Shown here: piece by piece, positions 11,284-21,335 of the stretch
Numbering within the stretch: the stretch's first letter is position 1
Layout: the number at the start of each line of letters is the position of its first letter
From: Alternaria dauci
Lineage: Eukaryota > Ascomycota > Dothideomycetes > Pleosporales > Pleosporaceae
Length of the DNA: 64,000 bases
Direction: 5' to 3'
NCBI RefSeq assembly: GCF_042100115.1
Contig: NC_091278.1
Location: 1,488,001 to 1,552,000, forward strand
The notes under the pieces: model-generated
Seen by the model: only the letters and a program-made list of their open reading frames with translations
Databases searched by the model: none
Told to the model about the DNA's origin: nothing
Position numbers and translations under genes: made by a program

Positions 11284-14200
11284 CTAATCGCTACTCCGCC
11301 TATGCTTCTTACTCTTCTTGTCCTTCTTGGGTGATTGTTGAACAACCTCTTCCTCTTCAGCAGCATCGACATCCTCCATCTCCACGTCGTTCATCTGGAC
11401 ATCGCCATCGACATCATCGTCCTCTTCCTCTTCTTCTTCCGACTCGGAATCGGAATCACGCTTCTCACGAACATCGTTGAGCACGACGTCATTGATCTCC
11501 TCGGCAGCGTTCTTCAACGGATCCCTGATCTTGACCGGTGCGAGCACGTCAAACGCACCCGTACCGGTACCACCCAGTCTACCAACAACAATACGTGCAC
11601 TGGGGTTCTTGAGCTCATCCCAGTCGCGCTCCATGACAGCGTCCTTGAGGAAACCAACAGTGGTTTCGAAACTCATCTTCATGAAGGGACTCACGTTGCC
11701 CTTCATACCGATACGGTTGAAAGGCGTGAAACCACCGCCCTTGGTCATAGTATCGGCGATGAGGTTGAGATGGCGTTGGTCGACGGAGATACCGTGACCG
11801 GAGAAGACGCCGTGCATTTCGCGGACGATTGTCGCACGGGCGGCTTCGACGCCGTAGAGATGCAGCATAGCCACAATGTCGTTGGTCGTAGTACGGTTCA
11901 CATCGATGATGTGTGCGTACTCGCGCATGGCAATGAGGTTGGAGCCTTCCGTGTTGATGACATCCTCAGGGTTATCCTTTGACTTGGCTGAATATTGGGC
12001 AGCAGTAATACCGGGAATGACGTGGATAGTGGCGAAATTGGCAGCGTCTTCCACATGGTGCAGCATGAGAAGCTTCGGCCTAGAGGCGGAGAATTCAAAG
12101 GTAATCTCGCAGAAAGCTCCCTTGCGGTCGTCGAACTTGAAGTCGAATATGTCACTGTTCTTGTGACAGATGCGGTCGTGGCGGATTTCCGAGGACTCAT
12201 CGGTGGGGACAAGCATACGTTCATCCTCATCGTCGAGGTTGGGGTCAGGGGTAACCGCGCGCGAGGGCTTGGGGCTGCCACCGTAGGTCTCATCGTCTTC
12301 GCTGACCTCGTCTTCTGCATCAAGCCTATCGTTGACAGCCTGTTCTTCCTCTTCCGGATCTTCGTAAGCTACACTGTCCTCTCGTCGGCCCCGATCCTTG
12401 GCGTGCGTAGTGTCGTTGTCACCTTCGCCGTCATCGCTGTCGTCATCATCTGCTCCGCCTTCCCGACCAGCACGGAAGGTCTCCTCGGACTCATCAACTG
12501 TTTGCTCTCCGCTCCTACCAGTCTTCTCACCGATAGTGGGGATAGCGGCCGACTTCGCTGTTGACAAGGACTTTTCTGCAGCCTTCTTCTTAAGATCGAC
12601 ACTAACGATCTTCTGGAGACGGGGACAGAACTTCTGTTCGATGGACTCGGCAACGTCGCGAACCTTGATGGCATATTCTTTTGTGTATTCCTTTGCTGGG
12701 TAGAAGTCCAGGCGGATCTTGTAGCTCCTGGCTTGGCCAAAGTTTTGGCCAGGACCAGAGGTTTCAGTGACTGTGACCTTGTCTAGCACAGCCGAGAGCG
12801 GCAAACGAGTGATACTCTTGGCAAACCTTTCGTTTTCTTCCTTGGACAGCTCGGGATGGGGATAAAGCTGCATCGATGGGGTGGAGATGTTCGCACTAGC
12901 AGTCATGACGATTTCTCGTAGACGGGGGATACCGAGTGTGACGTTCTTTGCAGAATGGCCAGCCAAATGGAACGTGTTCAGCGTCATTTGTGTAGACGGC
13001 TCGCCAATAGACTGTCCAGCAACGACACCAACAGCTTCGCCAGGTTCAACAAGAGATCGGAGGTACTTGAGATCAAGCATCTGCTCGAAATTACGCTTGA
13101 GAATCTCGCCCTCGGGGTCCTTCTTCTTGTTTTTGAGCAGCTTGTCGGGGTTTTTGTCACAGTACTGTGGTAATTAGTATATTGTAGTAACATGAGGTTG
13201 GGAAACTTACGTCGCGCTTGGCCTGCAAAAACTTCTCAGAGGTACTGCCACTATGCCGTGATGGCGTGTAAACTGCAGTGGCAGGATCCATTGCTGCCAC
13301 ATCGCCTTTCTTCGCCTTCTTCGCAGCCTTCTTGTTGTGCTCAGCTGCTTCATCACTAGAGACCTTCGGGTAGGCTTCTGCGGTGTGGAGCGCTTGGACT
13401 AGCGAGTAGAAGTTCTCCGCCTGGAACTTGAAGTCGTTGAGATACTTTTGCTTTGTCGTGTCGAGACCGTCTTCACCGTACAGGAACTGAACCATGGTAC
13501 CGTCGGAGTCGCGGACTGAAGTGTCGTATTCGACCTTGAGACCTTCCATACCCTTGATGATACATCGTTGCAGGTAACCGGAGCGCGAAGTCTTGACAGC
13601 GGTATCAATCAGACCTTCTCGACCAGCCATCATATGAAAGTAATACTCTTGCGGTCGGATACCAGTCAAGAAACGATTCACAATGTAACCACCAGCACGG
13701 ACGCTTGTCTCGAAGGGCTTGAAGCATGGCAGAGTTTTACCAGAGATCATAACTGGAACTCTTCGACCTTCCAAGACTTGCTGACCGAGATTACATGAAA
13801 TCTGGTTGGCGTTGACCATACTACCCTTGGCTCCAGAACCTGTCATGGCTTGCATTTGGTTCTTCGGGAATGGCTTGATGAGCTTGTCTGGCAAGCAGGC
13901 CGCAGTGACCGTGGAGGAGATCTTGCCGTTGGCAGTGTTCGTAAGCAGATCGAGACCGTGTTGCTTGGTATCGTCTCGCAGGACAGCTTCAAGTCGTCGC
14001 CGTAACTCGGGGTTGGTAGGGTCAATCTTCTCCGCATCCATAGTGACGTACTTGGAGGCCACCTCGAACCCGATTCTCTCTGCCTTTCGAAGTTCCTCCA
14101 ATCTAGCACGATCTCCTTCCTCTGTAAGAATCAGATCCTGAACACCACAGGAGAAGGCGCGCATGTGAAGCATCTTAGTAAGCAGCCGACCGATAATGCT

Positions 14201-16732
14201 GAGGGCTCGTCCAGCAATCGTCTCCCCATATGCTTCGTAGATGCCGTTAATCAGACCACCTGCGGCAGGTCCAATCTGACTCTTGTCCATGATACCGGAA
14301 AGCAGTTGACCATCCTTGACAATGACAATCTGCTCTTCGACGTGTGCACCCCAAAGCTTGCCATTGGTGGATGACTTGGACGTGAGGGTCAGTTCTTGAT
14401 ATTCTGCAGGCTTGATGTTCTTCAAAACAGTGGAGATGATCTGCTTTCCTGTCCACATCGGCCGGGGCTTCAGTACTGCCGGGATCACGGTCTCAAGCCT
14501 ACCTGATGTCGTGTGTCCATCTTCAGGTCGCAGACAAGAGTAAAGTAGTTGGTGGTACTCTTCCCGTGTGAAGAAAGTGTCCTTGTTCGAAAGCCAGACG
14601 CCCATGGAAATATGGTCCTGAATCAAACCACGCAGCGGCTTTCCAGCAGTCGCAGACAGGTACTGATGATCTGTGTCCGCGACCGTCATAGCCTCCGCTC
14701 GGGCAAGCTCGTTCTGGGGGAAATGCATGTTCATCTCGTCACCGTCAAAATCGGCGTTGTATGTGTTGCAGTTGGCGTAGTGCATGCGAATGGTCTTCTC
14801 TCCCGGTAGGACACGTGCTCGATGCGCCATCATTGAAGGCTTGTGCAGCGTCGGCTGTCGGTTCATGATGACAACGTCGCCGTTGTTCAGATGACGATGC
14901 ACTTTCTTATTCCGAGCACCGTTGGAGTACGAATTCGAGGGTGCGAGCAGTTGGTTCGCCAATGCCAGACGCTCCTCATAATTCTTCTTCCTCAGCGAGA
15001 TGACTTGCCCAAACTCGTTCTCAATAGCATGCGCTCCGGGCCACTTGTCTGGACCGTTTAGGACGGCTTCTTTGAGATCGTAGAAGTTGTGATTTGTGAC
15101 GGGCTCCGGGTATGTAAGCTTCATGGCGAACACTGGAGGAACACCAATCTCGTTGGTCTCGATGTTCGGGTCGGGCGAAATGACACTGCGCGCGGCGAAG
15201 TTGACACGTTTGCCCATCATGTTTTTCCGGAAGAGACCCTCCTTCTTTTCCAGGCCCTGCTTGATACCATCAGCGTTTATGACTGCCGCGCGGCCCTGTA
15301 TGGGATTTGCATCGCGATCGATGAGCGCGTTCACGGCGCCTTGCAGAGCGACGAACTGGGTCTGCATGTCGTCGAAGTTGCGTTGTCGGTATCCGAGTTC
15401 GTTGGGTTTGCCCTGCATCTCCTGGCTGATTTGACGGATCGTGTCGCATGCTTCGAGAATGCTCTTGTACAGCTTGTTCCTGGCAGATTCGGCAATAGAG
15501 TCGCCGGTTTTGTCTTCTGGTCTGTACTTGTTCGGCGGTACAATGATTGCTTGGGTAAAAAACATGTCGGCGTTTACATTGACGAGAGAGCCGGTTCCGT
15601 AAGGACTGTAGAGCAGTCGCATCATCTCAGGCTCGCTTTCAAAGAGCAGAGTCATGGCCGCCTTGACTTCTGTTGCACTCACGTACTCCTGCAGACTCTC
15701 TGAGGCATCGGTTGCGGGCTTCGCTTTGCGGGCCATGCGCGACTCGGTAGCAAGGAGCGAGCCGTCGGCCTGCTGTATGTCTTCCATATCAACGCCTTCG
15801 TCCTCGTCCGAGATCGGGTCCAGGTCCGCGACTCCTTCGTCCGCGTGTACGTGTTGCTTCTTCGCCCGTGCGTCTCTGCGAGCCAGGACATCCAGCGGGT
15901 TCTGTATGCGCTTCTCGAGCTGGGCCATCTTGGCCTTGTCTTTCTCGCTCATGGCCTTCCGGAAGATCTTGATGCCACGGTCCTTTCGGTATGTTGGGCT
16001 GATGCCTTGGCAATTGCCGCAGGTCTTGCGCTTGCTGAGATCGGCGTAGAAGTCCTTGACCACCTGTCGCCGCGCGTCGGAGATGGTCTCGTTCTTGTCG
16101 CGCATCGATCGCAGATCGTGCTTTGAGATGTTTGCCTTTTTCAAGCACGTCTTTACGTAGCGGTTGCGCTGTGAGATGATGTCGGCGTTGTCGTCGTCAT
16201 TGTCGTCTTCCGAGTTGTCTGCATTTTCGGTGCTGGATTTGCCCTTGTCCGTGTTGATATGCTCGTGCATCTCGGCCGCCTCTTTTACTAATCCGCATCG
16301 TATTAACCGCAGCTTGGAGACGAATTCGTTGATCTGAACGCGGGCGAGCTTGAGCTGGTGGCAGTATGCACACTTGCCGCGGAGCAGTCGCAGCAGCTGG
16401 TCCATGAATGTGAGGTGGTATACGGGTACGGGGAGCTCGATGTGGCCGCAGTGGCCGGGACAGCCCAGGAAGCTGGTGAGACCGCATGTTCCGCATCTTG
16501 GAGCTTGTTAGCGGACTGAGCAGAGCTTGCAGAAACGTCATGAAGCTCACGGGTTGTCCAAGAAGGCGCCCAATGCAGCATCGTGCAGACCGCCGGGCAC
16601 GGGGTGCAGCAGTGTATCAAACGTGGTCGGGTTCGTGATGCGCTTCACCGAGAGCGACTTGATGTCGTTTGTGGTCAAGAAGCCAAACTCGACGCCATTA
16701 ATGGCCGAGGAAGTCGGCTGGTGGGTGTTCAT
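11284..16732 (-). CDS. RPA190: RNA polymerase I largest subunit
   Basis: Exons 16732-16551, 16496-13211 and 13164-11284 give 1782 residues. The clamp zinc-binding region is rebuilt across the first intron ([18 protein letters not shown]), followed by [11 protein letters not shown]. The catalytic motif [10 protein letters not shown] at about residues 641-650 supplies the three Asp that bind the active-site Mg. The third exon starts in the C-terminal half with [20 protein letters not shown], the conserved trigger-loop/bridge region. Two long acidic insertions are present, one near residues 150-165 and one in the third exon (roughly residues 1340-1460), plus an acidic tail; such acidic inserts are common in Pol I. 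The enzyme transcribes pre-rRNA in the nucleolus. The introns are 54 and 46 bp. The gene is divergent from PRP3 with 405 bp between starts. Confidence 0.97.
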
Positions 16733-17137
16733 GGCGGCACCTGTCTGCCTGTTGCGCTTTCTGCCTCGAGAGAATCGCGCGCAAAGGCGTTCAGTGAAGG
16801 TTCACCGCAGGCGCGAGACTTGCGGGGAGTTTTTTCGGGACCAAAAAAGTTCGGCCGTGGTTTAGCCGGCACGCGCCAAGACGCTTGTCGAGGCGGCAGC
16901 GACGATTTCGCGTCACTCCGCAGCGACTGGTTTCCATCACCGAATCAACCACACCCCACTCGCCGCATCCGCTCGATAGTCGCCGCCTCCATCCTCCGCG
17001 CATCGAATGTAGTCAATTGCCTGGACTCTGCACAGCGATCCCGCGACGACGCCGCGCCCCTGCAATCAAACCCAACCTGCGGACCTCCGCATTGCCTAAT
17101 AACACGACCGACACTCCTTTATCTACCACACTCCACC
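16733..17137. promoter_or_regulatory. Divergent promoter region RPA190 / PRP3
   Basis: These 405 bp separate the start codons of two essential nuclear genes read in opposite directions, so the region must hold both core promoters. I see no TATA box; the PRP3 side is C-rich with CCACC just before the ATG. Confidence 0.5.
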
Positions 17138-18676
17138 ATGACCATGGCAGAGAAGCGCCCGTACCCCGACGGCCAGGGCCCGAACGGGGATGCAAAGCGC
17201 GCAAAGGGCTCCGATGCTGTTGAAGCCGCAAAGGCGAAAGCCAAGGCAAAGGCCGCTGAAATTGCTGCCCGTTTCGCAAAGCCGCCTGCTGCTGCTGCTC
17301 CTCCGTCGGCGTCGGCTGGCGCAAGCGAATCTGTTCAGGACAAACTGGCCGCCATGAAGGCACGAATGGAGGCGCTCAAGGCAGGCTCAGGAATCGCCAA
17401 AGCCCCGACGCCCGACTCGACTGGGCCTCGCTTTGCGACAACACTGGGCAACCGCCGTTCTGAGACGCCCAAAATCGATTCCAAGGCCAAACCTGCCCCC
17501 TCGAAGCAGAAGCAACAGCAAGAGGGGGAGCTAGAGAACCCCTACTTCGACCCCAAGGCTGCCGCTCTTGCCAAAAAGAGAGGCCCCCGTGTTCTAGCCT
17601 TCAATGAGCATGGAAAATACCTCGATCAGGCTTCCAAGCTGCGCGCGCAACGCCGCCTGGAGGAGATCAAGAAGACGCTGGCCATCCAAGCCCGCCGTGC
17701 TGGCCTGGACGAGAATAGCGAGCGTGGATTCCTGATTCAGGCTCCTCCGGATATAGAATGGTGGGACGAGGGCATTCTGGCCGAGCCCACCTACGAGTGC
17801 ATGGATGACCCAAACAAGGTCAAGGTTGAGACTGACGACTCCATCATCACTCTCTACGTCCAGCACCCCCCTCTCATCAAAGCGCCTCAGGATCAGCGTT
17901 TGGTCCAGGTGAAGCCCATGTATCTCACCACAAAGGAGACCCAGAAGCTAAGAAGGATGCGCCGTGCAGCCGACCTCAAGGAGCACCAAGCGAAAATCCG
18001 TCTTGGGCTGGAGCCGCCTCCGCCACCCAAGGTCAAGCGTGGAAACATGATGCGTGTCATGGGCGAGCAAGCCATTGCAGACCCTACTGCTGTGGAAATG
18101 CTTGTCGAATCCCAGATCCAGCAGCGTCACGACGACCACATCACCGCAAACGAAGACCGGAAGTTGACCAAAGAAGAGAGACAGGCCAAGCTTGCTGCTA
18201 ATCAGGAAAAGGACGCGCAAAAGGGTCTTTACATGTGCGTTTTCAAGATCAACACACTCGCCTATGGCAAACATCGCTTCCAAATCGACAACAACGCAAA
18301 GGAACACGCACTCACCGGTATCACCCTGTTCAATCCCGATCTCAACCTGGTCGTCGTCGAAGGCGGCGCATATGCAATCAACAAGTACAAGAAGCTTATG
18401 CTCCAACGTATCAAGTGGCACGAAAACGGGCCACCTACTGAGAATCAAGCCGAGAAGCAAGCACACGATCCAAAGTGGCTGCGGCCAGTCACGGATACCG
18501 GAGACGTAAAGGACCATTCATCCAATAAATGTATTCTCATCTTCGAGGGTGAGATCAAGGAGCGTTCTTTCCGAAAGTGGGGCTCAAGAGTCTGCGAAAC
18601 CGCTGGTGAGGCTCGCGAGACACTTGGGAGGGCTAAACTTGACAGCCTGTGGGCGCTGGCCAAGAGTATGGAGTGA
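17138..18676 (+). CDS. PRP3: U4/U6 snRNP splicing factor PRP3
   Basis: This is a single exon of 512 residues. The N-terminal third is Ala/Lys-rich and low in complexity. From about residue 140 the PRP3 domain starts with ENPYFDPKAAALAKKRGPR and includes PDIEWWDEGIL and the YVQHPP segment. The C-terminal DUF1115 ferredoxin-like domain contains NPDLNLVVVEGG, KKLMLQRIKW and the CILIFEGEIKERSFRKW stretch. PRP3 is part of the U4/U6 di-snRNP and U4/U6.U5 tri-snRNP and contacts U6 snRNA. The frame is open for another 555 nt upstream, but that part is non-conserved and overlaps the antisense of RPA190; ATG 17138 has a good CCACC context and matches the usual start. A second ATG follows at 17144. Confidence 0.95.
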   Translation: MTMAEKRPYPDGQGPNGDAKRAKGSDAVEAAKAKAKAKAAEIAARFAKPPAAAAPPSASAGASESVQDKLAAMKARMEALKAGSGIAKAPTPDSTGPRFATTLGNRRSETPKIDSKAKPAPSKQKQQQEGELENPYFDPKAAALAKKRGPRVLAFNEHGKYLDQASKLRAQRRLEEIKKTLAIQARRAGLDENSERGFLIQAPPDIEWWDEGILAEPTYECMDDPNKVKVETDDSIITLYVQHPPLIKAPQDQRLVQVKPMYLTTKETQKLRRMRRAADLKEHQAKIRLGLEPPPPPKVKRGNMMRVMGEQAIADPTAVEMLVESQIQQRHDDHITANEDRKLTKEERQAKLAANQEKDAQKGLYMCVFKINTLAYGKHRFQIDNNAKEHALTGITLFNPDLNLVVVEGGAYAINKYKKLMLQRIKWHENGPPTENQAEKQAHDPKWLRPVTDTGDVKDHSSNKCILIFEGEIKERSFRKWGSRVCETAGEARETLGRAKLDSLWALAKSME

Positions 18677-19671
18677 GCTCGTCGGCTTCCCGACTCTGGA
18701 CATTCCAAGATCATGCGACATGTTTGGCGACTTTATTCGACATTACACCGGATATGTACCATTTCAGAACGGTCGTTGGGGAAGGACTTTTTTTCATGCC
18801 AAATGTAAGTTTACTCATAACTCCATAGTTTGGAATATACGTATTAATGCACACCTTTGTTGGTCCAGCCTCGCAATTGTGATGTTGCATACAGTTCGCA
18901 TCTACTCCGTCTAGGCTATTCGTGCTGTGACAGAGCCCGTTCAACCTGCCACCCTGAGTTACCTTGTAGTGATCTACGGTAAGTGCTGCAGTATTCGTCT
19001 TCTGTGATGACTACCTAGCACAAGTCAAAACAGGCGTCAGCGTAGGTGTATTTTTCGTGCTTGGTCTTTTCTGAATTCCATCTCCAATGCTTCTTCTATT
19101 CTCTTCCTCGTGCGTAAGCGGCAACGTGCATGTTCGTCAAGTTTCCAAACTGGGTTTTCTCTTGGCTGGATTGCCTCAGGACCCACTTTCAGCAGCCTCG
19201 TTGGCCTGGGTGAGATGCCGGTCGTAGTCTTCTGGACAATGGGCTGGGTGCACTTGCTAGACTGCTCGCTACGAATGCCTCCACGCTACAGCTACCTCAT
19301 AGTTTACCATACGGTGGCCACAAGAACTAGGGTGTTTGCCTTGGTAAGATGCGTACACACATCGCAACACAGTCCTAAGCAATATGGTAGTCTACAATAA
19401 AAGCTGCATTGTTTTACCTTTTCTGCACGCGTACTTTGGTCCATGTTGCGTGGCGGCCCTCAAGGTACTTTGAGCTTTTCTTTGTAGGCTTAAAACGCTG
19501 CGAAGGTATTCAGGCTCATGTTTGGGGCGTTCCACGTGCATATGGGGTGCTCTTGTGGGGAAGCGAGGGCCGCCTATGGTACACTCGCTGACATGAAGGC
19601 CCCTACTCACATCTATAAATTCAACACACTACCAGTTTTCTTAAATCACACACATCCTGACCATCGCAGCT
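18677..19671. other. Intergenic region, 995 bp
   Basis: This holds the 3' flank of PRP3 and the promoter of the downstream membrane-protein gene, with a TATA box at 19614. An AATAAA at 19396 is too far from PRP3 to be assigned with confidence. No other feature is seen. Confidence 0.55.
19614..19619 (+). promoter_or_regulatory. TATA box upstream of the membrane-protein gene
   Basis: TATAAA lies 53 bp upstream of the ATG at 19672, a spacing that would leave a short 5' UTR. The call rests on motif and position only. Confidence 0.45.
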
Positions 19672-20895
19672 ATGACGCGAACGAGCGATCTGTGGGAGAG
19701 ATGCACCTCCATTTCCAAAGCCCTCTGGTGGATCCTCTGCAACTCGCCCAACCTGCACATCATACTACTCCTCTGTTCGCCACTCTTTTCGATGATAGTT
19801 GCCGAAAGGTTCCTCGCAGACGACTACGAGGGAACAGACGTGACTTGCTTCCGGCAGAAGCCAGGTGAGATGCAAGCCACGGAGCCGGACTGTCCATTCA
19901 ACAGGGACTTCTTCGAGGCGCCTACACACAGCGGCTGGCCAGCCATCTACTTACTTCTCAGCTTCACCTTCATGTCCAGTCTGATCGCCCATCGCAATGA
20001 CCCGCAGCGTCTGATGCAAGTCACGTTCTGGCTCCACTTCCTCATCACCACCACCATCCGCAGTTTCTCTGCGTTCTCCGGTTGGACCATGCAGCCCGCT
20101 CGGTCGAGCTCGATCTGGGACTTCAACTCACCGGACAAGATCTGCTGGCTATGGCTGCTAGTCGAGTGCAGGTGCTGGAACTGGACCTATCTCGGGTTTT
20201 ATGACGATTACTACTTCGACGAAGCCACCCGCACCGTACACGACCGCAACCGCAACCCTATATGGAGATTCACATCCGAGAAGACAGGCAAACCATCCGA
20301 AGACGCCATGTACACCCCCTATAGTCTCATGTTCCGACCCTGGCGCGATATTGCCGTTCGGTTATCATACATCCACTTGATTGGCAACACTATTCGTGCC
20401 ATCTGGCTTCGATACCTTCACTTCGACGCTCCGTACACTGCTTACATGAACAACTCGGAGATTCTGACCTTGCTCTTGTTCCTGAGCCTGGCTGTATACA
20501 CGCACGCGCGCATGCGTACACACATATACTTTGACGACGCCGCTACGGAATCCCTCTCTAACAACAAGAGCACTGTGCCTTTACCACAGTACTCAGCTAC
20601 ACACGACCTCTTCGCGTTTGCGTCACCACACCACCCTTTCCGCACGGCGTTGAAATCGCGCCAGATCTTCATCACCTCCATATGCGTCATGGCGACAGCG
20701 GCGGTGGCGACATGGGAGATGCATCACTGGATCCCATATTTCTGGAAGATTGTCGAATATGTTGTAGTTTCGGTGGCAGGCAAGGTTTTGGCGAGATCGT
20801 GGAGAGAGTATGCGAAGATGTGGAGGACTCGCAGGTTTGAGGTGCAGTCACCAGAACAGTCCAGTATCACGGGTGAGCCGTTGTTGTTAGTGTAG
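19672..20895 (+). CDS. Multi-pass membrane protein of unknown function
   Basis: This is a single exon of 407 residues that I do not recognise as any named family. Hydrophobic segments near residues 22-45, 87-105, 118-135, 155-170, 225-245, 263-283 and 340-385 suggest six or seven membrane spans. A Cys/Trp-rich block (CWLWLLVECRCWNWTYLGFY) lies around residues 160-180 and is followed by an acidic Asp/Tyr patch. Between the later spans there is a Ser-rich loop with PLPQYSATHDLF. The C-terminus is basic, then polar. A TATA box lies 53 bp upstream, which supports an expressed gene. The frame could belong to a fungus-specific integral membrane family; no catalytic or transport motif is visible. 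Confidence 0.7.
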   Translation: MTRTSDLWERCTSISKALWWILCNSPNLHIILLLCSPLFSMIVAERFLADDYEGTDVTCFRQKPGEMQATEPDCPFNRDFFEAPTHSGWPAIYLLLSFTFMSSLIAHRNDPQRLMQVTFWLHFLITTTIRSFSAFSGWTMQPARSSSIWDFNSPDKICWLWLLVECRCWNWTYLGFYDDYYFDEATRTVHDRNRNPIWRFTSEKTGKPSEDAMYTPYSLMFRPWRDIAVRLSYIHLIGNTIRAIWLRYLHFDAPYTAYMNNSEILTLLLFLSLAVYTHARMRTHIYFDDAATESLSNNKSTVPLPQYSATHDLFAFASPHHPFRTALKSRQIFITSICVMATAAVATWEMHHWIPYFWKIVEYVVVSVAGKVLARSWREYAKMWRTRRFEVQSPEQSSITGEPLLLV

Positions 20896-21335
20896 TAGCG
20901 GAGCCGGCTTGAGTAGGGGTAGGACTCGTTCTTTCAGTTTCGTAGCAGCGTCATGTTGGCGTTTGGCCTGGGCTTTGGGGGATAGTGAATCCATCCCAAC
21001 AAATAGTCATGAACACTGCTGTCTCCTGTTTTGTCGTTGTTACTCGGTGGTTCACAAAGGATACCAACACATTGTAAGTGGGAAAATGAGGAAAGACAAG
21101 ACTATACCCGACCCGGGGCAGTACCATATCCATGTATAAGAAGTATTTACAAGAGAAAAGAAACAACAGTGGAAGCCACAAATTACCGTCGATACACATA
21201 CACTAGGAAAATTACACTTTATAAAGATTGTGGTGATTGACATCTTCGTACTGCGTCTACACTGGATATTAAAGCTCGTCCGTATTCCCACCTCTTCCCC
21301 CGTCTATCCATTACTCAAATCAACATTACCCCCAT
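20896..21335. other. Intergenic region between convergent genes, 440 bp
   Basis: This is the shared 3' flank of the membrane protein and SYP1. It is AT-richer than the coding DNA, and nothing else is seen. Confidence 0.55.

Noticed and set aside
11995..12564. Open frame of 189 codons on the plus strand
   Set aside because: It is the antisense of the acidic part of RPA190; GA-rich coding DNA leaves long open frames on the other strand.
16583..17137. Upstream extension of the PRP3 frame by 185 codons
   Set aside because: The extension is open but lies antisense to RPA190 exon 1 and across the divergent promoter, has no PRP3 similarity, and the ATG at 17138 has a better context.
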